NCBI GenBank assembly: GCA_002344565.1
Contig: DDTZ01000211.1
Coordinates: forward strand, 1 to 6,363
DNA from: Bdellovibrionaceae bacterium UBA2351
Lineage (GTDB): Bacteria > Bdellovibrionota > Bdellovibrionia > Bdellovibrionales > Bdellovibrionaceae
Reading direction: 5' to 3'
DNA: 6,363 bases
The notes beneath the pieces are model-generated. The model saw nothing but the letters and a program-made list of their open reading frames with translations. It was not told the origin of the DNA and made no database searches. The position numbers were made by a program, and so were the translations under genes. This document shows, piece after piece, positions 1-4,781 of this stretch. The first letter of the stretch is position 1. Every line of letters begins with the position of its first letter.

Positions 1-36
1 TTTTAATAGCTTCTTTAGTAGATTAATGATTTTCAT
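1..36 (-). CDS. 5' end of an unidentified gene divergent from the LysR regulator
   Basis: Only the first 12 codons are in the window, reading MKIINLLKKLLK and still open at the left edge. The start is supported by a strong Shine-Dalgarno AAGGGG five bases before the ATG. The lysine-rich, leucine-rich beginning could be the start of a signal peptide or a membrane helix, but too little is visible to assign a function. The gene lies back to back with the LysR-type regulator at 146, the classic layout for a LysR regulator and its target, so it is the best candidate in view for the regulated gene. That link is inference from arrangement. Confidence 0.6.
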   Translation of the reverse strand, partial: MKIINLLKKLLK

Positions 37-41
37 AACCA

Positions 42-47
42 CCCCTT
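42..47 (-). promoter_or_regulatory. Strong Shine-Dalgarno of the divergent partial gene
   Basis: On the minus strand AAGGGG is followed by the 5-base spacer TGGTT and then ATG. This site is the main reason to believe that a gene starts at position 36, since only 12 codons are visible. Confidence 0.65.
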
Positions 48-57
48 CTTGAAATAA

Positions 58-87
58 CGTATAGCCAAAAACAACAGTGCATGTAAG
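58..87 (-). promoter_or_regulatory. Candidate promoter of the divergent gene
   Basis: A -35-like CTTACA (87 to 82, four of six consensus bases) and a -10-like TATACG (63 to 58, four of six) are separated by 18 bases on the minus strand. Transcription would begin near position 51, giving a leader of about 15 bases before the ATG at 36. Each hexamer is weak. Support comes from the spacing and from the inverted repeat at 108-126, whose centre would lie near -66, the usual LysR recognition position. Confidence 0.3.
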
Positions 88-107
88 ACCTTCAAAATGG
101 AGTTCAG

Positions 108-126
108 TGTTTCCAATGTGGAAACA
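108..126. promoter_or_regulatory. Candidate LysR-type operator (perfect inverted repeat)
   Basis: TGTTTCC, five bases (AATGT), then GGAAACA: a perfect 7-bp dyad that contains the T-N11-A pattern typical of LysR boxes (TTCCAATGTGGAA). It lies in the 109-bp gap between the divergent gene and the LysR gene, ending 19 bases before the LysR start. Binding here could activate the divergent gene and repress the regulator's own transcription, the usual LysR scheme. The dyad is directly visible; its function is inferred. Confidence 0.55.
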
Positions 127-145
127 TTAATGGTAAGTCTTATGC

Positions 146-1054
146 ATGAGCTTGCTTATGCCTAATGTCGGCTTGGCCGACCTTGATTTGTTTTTTAGAG
201 CTGCAAAATTGAAATCTCTGCGTGAGTGCGCGCGACAGTTGGACATGACTCCTGGGGCAGTTTCTAAAGTCATCAAGCGCTTGGAGCAAAAAGTAGGAAA
301 GAGTTTACTAAGACGTTCGGTTTCTGGCATTCTTCTGACATCAGAAGGTAACGAGCTGATGGAGATCGCAGAAAAAGTTTTGAAACTCACGGCCCCTATG
401 GCGCCGACGGCGAAGAAAAACCCGGGAAACAAAGTATGGGGCATTGGCTCGCTGAGTTTCATTAGTAGCAAATTGCTTCCACCTTTGCTAGAGACTCTAT
501 GTGATTCTAGATCGCGAACGCGTTTTCGTATTGTCGAAACTGGAAACAATCAATTGGTGGCTAATGGCTTGAATGGTGCATTTGAAATGGCTGTTCATAT
601 TGGTCCGCTCGAATGGACGCGCGTCTGGAGTTCCTACGAGATCGGAAAAATGCGCTGGGCCCTGTATGCCCGCAGAGACCACCCATTAACTAAAATGAAA
701 ACGGTAACAACGAGTGATGTTATCAAGTATCCATTTGTGATGCCGACTGGTTGGACCGCGCAGGGATTTGTCCGCGGGGATGATCAGTGTCCTATTCCGT
801 GGGGTGTCCGTTATTCTGGTCATGAAACAACGACGGGGGAAACGGCGTTAGAAATTGTGGTGGCATCATCACATTTAGTATTTGTTCCCGTTATCTTGGC
901 GCACAGAATGGAATCTGTCGGTCTAATTTCTGAAATCGAAGTGACTGATATGCCTGTTGTGGAAAAGAAAATATTTTTGTCTGTTCGGGATGATCTAGTG
1001 CCGTCGTCATTGCTTCAGGCGGTCACTAAGTTAATTAAGGAAAATCTAAGATAG
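146..1054 (+). CDS. LysR-family transcriptional regulator
   Basis: A 302-residue protein of normal LysR length. Residues about 10-68 form the N-terminal winged helix-turn-helix, with the recognition segment RECARQLDMTPGAVSKVIKR around 26-45 and the following LEQKVGKSLLRRS...LLTSEG stretch that is typical of the family. The rest, from about 97, fits the two-lobed periplasmic-binding-protein-like effector domain (IGSLSFISSKLLPPLLE at the start of the first lobe). No linked metabolic operon hints at the effector. The nearest divergent gene (start at 36) is the probable target, and a perfect dyad at 108-126 is the probable operator. The start is uncertain: ATG 146 has only a weak GGTAAG ahead of it, and ATG 158 (four codons later) is an alternative that keeps the whole DNA-binding domain. 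Confidence 0.9.
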   Translation: MSLLMPNVGLADLDLFFRAAKLKSLRECARQLDMTPGAVSKVIKRLEQKVGKSLLRRSVSGILLTSEGNELMEIAEKVLKLTAPMAPTAKKNPGNKVWGIGSLSFISSKLLPPLLETLCDSRSRTRFRIVETGNNQLVANGLNGAFEMAVHIGPLEWTRVWSSYEIGKMRWALYARRDHPLTKMKTVTTSDVIKYPFVMPTGWTAQGFVRGDDQCPIPWGVRYSGHETTTGETALEIVVASSHLVFVPVILAHRMESVGLISEIEVTDMPVVEKKIFLSVRDDLVPSSLLQAVTKLIKENLR

Positions 1055-1109
1055 GTTAATGCTCAGTTTCATAGGCTATTCCTGCATTTGGCATAGTTTA
1101 AATGGATTG

Positions 1110-1123
1110 ATGACAGACGTCAT
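1110..1123. repeat. Short inverted repeat upstream of the DUF72 gene
   Basis: ATGAC, four bases, GTCAT: a perfect 5-bp dyad in the 92-bp gap between the LysR gene and the DUF72 gene, 24 bp before the preferred DUF72 start. It could be a small operator, or chance. There is no T-tract, so it is not an intrinsic terminator. Nothing else identifiable was seen in the gap. Confidence 0.25.
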
Positions 1124-1146
1124 TGATATCGAGTATCGTGTCGAGA

Positions 1147-2064
1147 ATGGAATTTGGGAAAATCGAAGATTTAAATCGTATTGATAAAATGCAATGGGTA
1201 CTTCCCCCAGAGGATCCGTTGACTCGTCCATTTTTAAACACTCAAGTGAATCCAGATACACATAAAACCAAATTCTATATCGGTGCACCGGCTTGGAATC
1301 ACAAACAATGGATCGGCCGAATTTATCCCCCAAAAACACCACAGACAGAATTCCTGTTTCACTATTCACGAAATTTCAACTGCATCGAACTCAACACAAC
1401 TCACTACCGTATTCCCACACCAGAAAACGTGAAGGCATGGGTAAACAAGGTTCCAGGCTCTTTTTTATTCCTTCCTAAAATTCCGCAGTCTATTTCCCAT
1501 GATCAAGGTGGCTTGCGGGATACCGAGCTGTTGGGTAAATGGCTCACGGCGATTGATTTATTTGGATCAAACTTGGGGCCGTGTTTTTTGCAGCTGCCGT
1601 CTACGTTCAGTTATGCGTATAAACTAGAGTTATTCCAATTCTTGAAATCGTGGCCCGATACACATGAACTGACTTTGGAGCTTCGTCATCCAAGCTGGTT
1701 TAAAGATGGTCATGTGCTGGCTCCCTTAGTTGACTACCTACAGGGTCGTGATATCGGCTTAGTAATAACGGATGTGGCTGGGCGTCGCGATGTTCTGCAT
1801 ACGTCTATTAGCGCACCATTTTCGATGTTGCGGTTTATCGGGAATAGTTTGCATAGTAGTGATTTTGATCGTGCTAAGCTGTGGTCTAAGAAAATAAATA
1901 CTTGGCAGTCGCAGGGATTGAAGCAGTTTTTCTTTATTGTTCATCAGCCAGAGGATATTAAGACTCCCGAAATGGCGGATTGGGTGATTGATGATTTAAA
2001 TGCGGTCTGTGATGCTAGACTGGCTCCCTTAGCACGACCACTTGTTAGTATCCAAAGCCACTAG
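1147..2064 (+). CDS. DUF72 (YecE-like) family protein
   Basis: A 305-residue protein matching the DUF72/YecE family, a TIM-barrel-like fold of unknown biochemical role. Recognisable blocks are YIGAPAWNHKQWIGRIYPP (about 44-62, the family's YIGtsgW...W.g.fYP block), CIELNTTHYRIP (about 79-90, usually vEiNsTFYR.P), a F.FLPK...SISH stretch (about 106-118), LGPCFLQLPSTF (143-154) and LELRHPSW (177-184). The late block reads FFFIVHQPED, a variant of the usual aromatic-rich ending. There are about 42 residues before the first conserved block, where most relatives begin almost at once. I prefer ATG 1147; TTG 1123, GTG 1138 and ATG 1189 are in-frame alternatives, and none has a convincing ribosome binding site. 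It is separated by 100 bases from the next gene, and no functional link to its neighbours is evident. Confidence 0.85.
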   Translation: MEFGKIEDLNRIDKMQWVLPPEDPLTRPFLNTQVNPDTHKTKFYIGAPAWNHKQWIGRIYPPKTPQTEFLFHYSRNFNCIELNTTHYRIPTPENVKAWVNKVPGSFLFLPKIPQSISHDQGGLRDTELLGKWLTAIDLFGSNLGPCFLQLPSTFSYAYKLELFQFLKSWPDTHELTLELRHPSWFKDGHVLAPLVDYLQGRDIGLVITDVAGRRDVLHTSISAPFSMLRFIGNSLHSSDFDRAKLWSKKINTWQSQGLKQFFFIVHQPEDIKTPEMADWVIDDLNAVCDARLAPLARPLVSIQSH

Positions 2065-2164
2065 CGCGGTGGGATGAGTCGTATTGGCATGAATTAGGTC
2101 GCTATATTCAATCCATCAGAAAAAAATAGCGTTGAGTGAGCTCCTGTTCTACAATTAATTTACA

Positions 2165-3115
2165 ATGCAATTACCGTCAAACTTAACGATTCAAGAATTT
2201 GATCAAAGCTTTCGTTTAAAGCCGGAATTATGGCGAGCCGCCGTCATAGAGTGCTGTGATAAACATGACCTTGCGAGCGAGGACCTGGTTGCTTTTAGTG
2301 AGGGGACTAACTTGGTTGCCTCGGTCAATGGGTCACATATCGTAAAAATATTTCCACCGTTTTTAAAACATCAGTGGGAAAGTGAACATCGCGTTTTAAA
2401 CCACCTGAAGGGGAAATTGACGACTGCCATTCCTGAATTGCTCGCGGCTGGTAAACGGTCCGATGGTTGGCATTACGTCATCGTAACAAAGCTTGAAGGC
2501 ACTACCTTTGAAGGTGTCTGGCATCAGTTTACTCTGTCAGAGAAAGAAAAAATACTCAGACAAGTGGGGCAGATTATGAAGTCTGTTCATCAGGTGGATG
2601 TTGGCGAGTTAAAATCGCTTAAGCCAGAATGGTCGGAGTTTTTAAAAATACAAAAAGAGAACGTTTTTGACCGGCATCGCAAATTGAAAATGCCCAATTG
2701 GTTTTTGAATGAACTTCCGCAATTTATAAACAGCTATCAAGAGCTCATTCCGAGTCATTTTCAACCAGTCATATTAACCGGTGAATATACGCCATTTAAT
2801 TTGATGACCGATGTAATAAAAAACAGTGCCGTAATGGCAATGATTGATTTTGGCGATGCGATGATCGGTTACCCTGAGTACGACTTATTGGGACCAAGTC
2901 TATTTATGGCCGAAGGTAAATCAGAACTTGTTTATGCCTTGTTTGACGGCTACGGCTTGTCAGTAAAGCAGATCAACGAGGAATTTCGTCATCGGTTAAT
3001 GGTTTTAGCGGTATTGCATCGATACAGTAATCTGCACGTTCAAATACGTATTCCCGATTGGGAAAATCGAGCATGTAATCTATTAGATCTAGAAAAACTT
3101 ATCTGGCCCCTCTGA
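2165..3115 (+). CDS. APH-fold phosphotransferase-like protein with TGE in place of HGD
   Basis: A 316-residue protein of the aminoglycoside/choline kinase-like (APH) superfamily, which phosphorylates small molecules with ATP. Visible landmarks are a nucleotide-loop-like region at 45-60, the ATP-anchoring lysine K61 in HIVKIFPP, partner acid E74 in WESEHRVL, a hinge-like YVIVTKLEGTTF (104-115), the catalytic loop ILTGEYTPFNLM (203-214) and the metal-binding MIDFGDAMIG (226-235), followed by YPEYDLLGP. The usual catalytic HGD is TGE here (205-207), while the loop asparagine N212 and the metal aspartate D228 are kept. I believe related sequences with an LTGEYTP-type loop exist, so this may be a subfamily feature rather than decay. 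Substrate is unknown and resistance should not be assumed. The ATG has no clear Shine-Dalgarno. The next ORF begins 16 bases downstream. The 100-bp gap upstream shows no clear promoter or terminator. Confidence 0.75.
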   Translation: MQLPSNLTIQEFDQSFRLKPELWRAAVIECCDKHDLASEDLVAFSEGTNLVASVNGSHIVKIFPPFLKHQWESEHRVLNHLKGKLTTAIPELLAAGKRSDGWHYVIVTKLEGTTFEGVWHQFTLSEKEKILRQVGQIMKSVHQVDVGELKSLKPEWSEFLKIQKENVFDRHRKLKMPNWFLNELPQFINSYQELIPSHFQPVILTGEYTPFNLMTDVIKNSAVMAMIDFGDAMIGYPEYDLLGPSLFMAEGKSELVYALFDGYGLSVKQINEEFRHRLMVLAVLHRYSNLHVQIRIPDWENRACNLLDLEKLIWPL

Positions 3116-3131
3116 AACATTAATCTTTAAT

Positions 3132-3620
3132 ATGGGACTACGGACTCTATTTAGAGAACATCTATGTCTTGTGGACGTACTACATCGTCTCCAACAGCAA
3201 GCTAAAGGGCCAGTTGCTATCGTATTAGGTGGCATTCCGACATTGCGGCCACAATTCCAACCCAGCGCTTTGAGCTTGAGTAAGGAACTTCTTCAAATGT
3301 GTCCGGATTGTGAAACGTACTATATTCCGCCTTTGCATGAAATCCTTCATGCAGTACCCTTTGATGGTTGTCTAACTCATCAAGGGAGGATGTGCACACT
3401 AGAGGAATCGAGTCTCGATGAACTATACCTGGCAATGTCCGGGAGCGAATATTTGGTCGATCGTATTTTGAAATGGATTGATATGTCATCATATTTACCT
3501 CACTGGTGTTTTCATTTTACTGTGTTTGCTTTGTCGGCTTTTAACATTCGTGCTGTGTTTCTGAGTTTTTATTGTACCGGAAACGCCATTGTTTTCAGAA
3601 CCGGCAAAGGCTTCATTTAA
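3132..3620 (+). CDS. Uncertain ORF resembling the C-terminal half of an SGNH/GDSL hydrolase
   Basis: A 162-codon ORF I cannot firmly identify. Residues 13-46 (VDVLHRL..., GPVAIVLGGIPTLRP) resemble the mid-to-late strand of an SGNH/GDSL hydrolase. CETYYIPPLHEIL (60-72) resembles the strand before the final catalytic block, and DELYLAMSGSEYLVDRILKW (96-115) aligns with the family's DxxH...G...A..I block, with Tyr99 where the catalytic His should be. The N-terminal GDS and GxND blocks are absent, and no room exists for them upstream because the phosphotransferase gene ends 16 bases before. Residues from about 122 on (HWCFHF...) look unlike a protein end, and they lie antisense to the gene at 3495-3719. 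A decayed gene fragment that reads through its lost stop is my favoured view; a lineage-specific protein is the alternative. There is no visible Shine-Dalgarno. Confidence 0.45.
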   Translation: MGLRTLFREHLCLVDVLHRLQQQAKGPVAIVLGGIPTLRPQFQPSALSLSKELLQMCPDCETYYIPPLHEILHAVPFDGCLTHQGRMCTLEESSLDELYLAMSGSEYLVDRILKWIDMSSYLPHWCFHFTVFALSAFNIRAVFLSFYCTGNAIVFRTGKGFI

Positions 3621-3719
3621 ATTATCGCGTGCAAAAGCAGGCCTCATTGTTTTCTTAAGATCGGATTTTGAGAATTGACCAGTGCGCTTTAAACTTTTGT
3701 TTTGCTGAACATGTGGCAT
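3495..3719 (-). CDS. Small basic hypothetical protein, second gene of an acidic/basic pair
   Basis: A 74-residue protein with no recognised family. It carries 16 Lys/Arg against 4 Asp/Glu, a net charge near +12 before counting histidines. The N-terminal half (to about residue 45) has mixed composition, including KSDLKKTMRPAFARDNLNEAF. The last 25 residues are a Lys/Ser/Thr/His-rich tail without hydrophobic core residues, so it is probably disordered and perhaps nucleic-acid- or partner-binding. No signal peptide or membrane segment is seen. Its Shine-Dalgarno AAGGGGG overlaps the stop codon of the upstream acidic gene, leaving a 9-base gap, so the two are almost certainly cotranscribed and probably translationally coupled. 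Its 3' 126 bases overlap the plus-strand ORF at 3132-3620 in antiparallel; the strong start signal makes this the better supported of the two there. Confidence 0.65.
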   Translation of the reverse strand: MPHVQQNKSLKRTGQFSKSDLKKTMRPAFARDNLNEAFAGSENNGVSGTIKTQKHSTNVKSRQSKHSKMKTPVR

Positions 3720-3723
3720 ATTT

Positions 3724-3730
3724 CCCCCTT
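3724..3730 (-). promoter_or_regulatory. Strong Shine-Dalgarno overlapping the upstream stop codon
   Basis: AAGGGGG on the minus strand, four bases before the ATG at 3719, and sharing two bases with the TAA of the acidic protein gene. It decides that the 74-residue ORF is a real gene and suggests coupled translation of the pair. Confidence 0.7.
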
Positions 3731-4085
3731 AATGTTGTTTATAGGTGTCGTGTTTGGGATGGGCTTTGCGACCAGATGACTCGTCTATTGCATTTTCCAT
3801 AGCGCGGGTAGTACGTCGCATTTGTGTGACCACATCTACGTCTCCTTGCAAAAACTCCTCGGGTTCGTCTTCTAGGGATTCCATAGTATGGGAAATCGCA
3901 CCCATATTTTCATCGAGTGCTGTTATGTCGTGTTCATTCGTCATATCCTGATCGGCCAGGATACCGGACTCATCGCCGCGATTAAACAGAGCTTCTTTAT
4001 CGCTTGCCAGATTTTCGAGTTCTGGAGTGGGCTTAGGAGAGCCTTCTTCGTTTTCAATTGTATTTTGAGCATTCGGATTGGCCAT
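3729..4085 (-). CDS. Small acidic hypothetical protein, first gene of an acidic/basic pair
   Basis: A 118-residue protein that I do not recognise. It has 27 Asp/Glu against 10 Lys/Arg, a net charge near -17, no cysteine, no signal peptide and no membrane segment, so it should be a soluble cytoplasmic protein. Residues 1-60 are rich in Asn, Pro, Glu and Asp and look disordered. Residues about 56-102 (ALDENMGAISHTMESLEDEP...VVTQMRRTTRAMENAIDES) have a spacing that could form one or two amphipathic helices. The C-terminal end turns basic and histidine-containing (GRKAHPKHDTYKQH). AGGGGG sits four bases before the ATG. It is followed after 9 bases by the basic 74-residue protein, which suggests a complex or an acidic chaperone-like partner, though this is inference from charge and order. 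The gene starts downstream of the terminator at 4132-4169, so it should have its own promoter in the 46 bases before it; no clear one is visible. Confidence 0.7.
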   Translation of the reverse strand: MANPNAQNTIENEEGSPKPTPELENLASDKEALFNRGDESGILADQDMTNEHDITALDENMGAISHTMESLEDEPEEFLQGDVDVVTQMRRTTRAMENAIDESSGRKAHPKHDTYKQH

Positions 4086-4089
4086 AGAG

Positions 4090-4108
4090 CCCCCTGTGGT
4101 AACTACAG
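4090..4108 (-). promoter_or_regulatory. Shine-Dalgarno of the acidic gene abutting a dyad
   Basis: On the minus strand AGGGGG (4095-4090) precedes the ATG at 4085 by four bases. Immediately upstream and overlapping by two bases lies CTGTAGTTACCACAG (4108-4094), a 15-base near-palindrome with one mismatched pair. A protein bound there would cover the leader, or a small RNA stem could form next to the ribosome site. The Shine-Dalgarno is well supported; the operator idea is speculative. Confidence 0.45.
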
Positions 4109-4131
4109 AGTGCTAAATCTATGCCTAAAAC

Positions 4132-4169
4132 AAAAAAAGCGAGACTGTTTTTCAACAAATCTCGCTTTT
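4132..4169 (-). terminator. Rho-independent terminator after the secreted-protein gene
   Basis: Perfect 10-bp stem: AAAAGCGAGA (4135-4144) pairs with TCTCGCTTTT (4160-4169). The loop can pair further (TGTT with AACA). Read on the minus strand the hairpin is followed directly by a run of seven T (4138-4132). It lies 26 bases after the stop codon of the secreted-protein gene (4195) and separates that unit from the acidic/basic pair. On the plus strand the T-run is only four bases, so termination is mainly for minus-strand transcripts. Confidence 0.85.
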
Positions 4170-4194
4170 GAATCAGAAAATAGAAATGTCTGAG

Positions 4195-4683
4195 TTAGAA
4201 CAAATTGCTTGGGTATTCCCAGTAGTCATTTCCGCGTTCAGGGAAATCGTAGTCACCACGTGAATCCGATTCATTTTGAAATTCTTTTTCGTGCAGTTCA
4301 AAGTAACCTTTCGTGTTGTAGTCAGCTACCGAGTTATTGTCGCCGCCGCCGATTTTACCAGTGCAACGAGCGTGCTTGTTTTTAACTTGGCATAACTCGT
4401 AGAAAGATAATGAAATCCATTGGTTGAATTTGCAGTTGCCAGACGCTGAACAATCGTATTCTGCAGAACCGACTTCAAACACATGTAGGCCCCATTGTGC
4501 GATCATTTTTACGTAGGCTTTGTGTTGCACTCCGGATTTTTTAACTTTGTATTTTGGACTTGTGTAGATAACTTTGTGTTGCATAACGCCCACTTTAGTT
4601 ACCTTTTGAAACTTAAAATTGTTCGCGGTCGCAACAGTAGCAACCAAAAGAAAGGCTGATGCTAGTTTAGTAATTGAATTCAT
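4195..4683 (-). CDS. Secreted four-cysteine protein of unknown function
   Basis: A 162-residue protein with a clear Sec signal peptide: MNSITK, a hydrophobic core ASAFLLVATVA, and a cleavage site ATA before NNFKF (after residue 20). It lacks a lipobox cysteine, so it should be periplasmic or exported. The mature first half is rich in Lys, Val, Tyr and His (beta-strand-like). Four cysteines follow at 78, 84, 98 and 107, which suggests two disulfides. The tail from about 112 is Gly/Asn/Asp-rich, then acidic and aromatic, ending in DYWEYPSNLF. I do not recognise the family. ATG 4683 is chosen because GAGGTG lies three bases upstream; the GTG two codons earlier (4689) would overlap that ribosome site. 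The gene lies 98 bases downstream of rmuC and is closed by an intrinsic terminator. It could be cotranscribed with rmuC, but the gap suggests its own promoter. Confidence 0.8.
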   Translation of the reverse strand: MNSITKLASAFLLVATVATANNFKFQKVTKVGVMQHKVIYTSPKYKVKKSGVQHKAYVKMIAQWGLHVFEVGSAEYDCSASGNCKFNQWISLSFYELCQVKNKHARCTGKIGGGDNNSVADYNTKGYFELHEKEFQNESDSRGDYDFPERGNDYWEYPSNLF

Positions 4684-4727
4684 TTTCACCTCAAAGGGTG
4701 TCTATAGCGAAAATGAAAATCCGAGGC

Positions 4728-4743
4728 TAGGTTTTAGAACCTA
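4728..4743. repeat. Inverted repeat between rmuC and the secreted-protein gene
   Basis: TAGGTT, four bases, AACCTA: a perfect 6-bp dyad located 45-60 bases upstream of the secreted-protein start. Read on the minus strand no T-tract follows, so it does not look like the rmuC terminator. It may be an operator or transcript hairpin in the leader of the secreted-protein gene. Read on the plus strand a run of T follows seven bases later, but no plus-strand gene ends here. Confidence 0.35.
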
Positions 4744-4781
4744 CTTGAATTTTTTTCACATACATTGGATTTAAATGTGCA

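Noticed and set aside
1110..1184. A 24-codon plus-strand ORF (MTDVIDIEYRV...) in front of and overlapping the DUF72 start.
   Set aside because: No Shine-Dalgarno, no composition typical of a leader peptide, and it ends inside the DUF72 gene in another frame; most likely chance.
1759..1944. Minus-strand 61-codon frame within the DUF72 gene.
   Set aside because: It is fully inside a well-supported coding region, has no start signal and gives a composition unlike a protein.
2132..2166. TTGAGT and two TACAAT-like hexamers before the phosphotransferase gene as a promoter.
   Set aside because: Spacings of 12 and 23 bases do not fit a sigma-70 promoter, and the second hexamer overlaps the start codon.
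3481..3494. ATATG-N4-CATAT hairpin just past the stop of the basic small gene as a terminator.
   Set aside because: The stem is five AT-rich pairs and no T-tract follows in the gene's direction.
3745..4193. Plus-strand open frames of 68 and 101 codons across the acidic gene.
   Set aside because: They are antisense to a gene with a strong ribosome site and natural composition; their Cys/Ile/Phe-rich translations look like shadows, and the longer one crosses the terminator.
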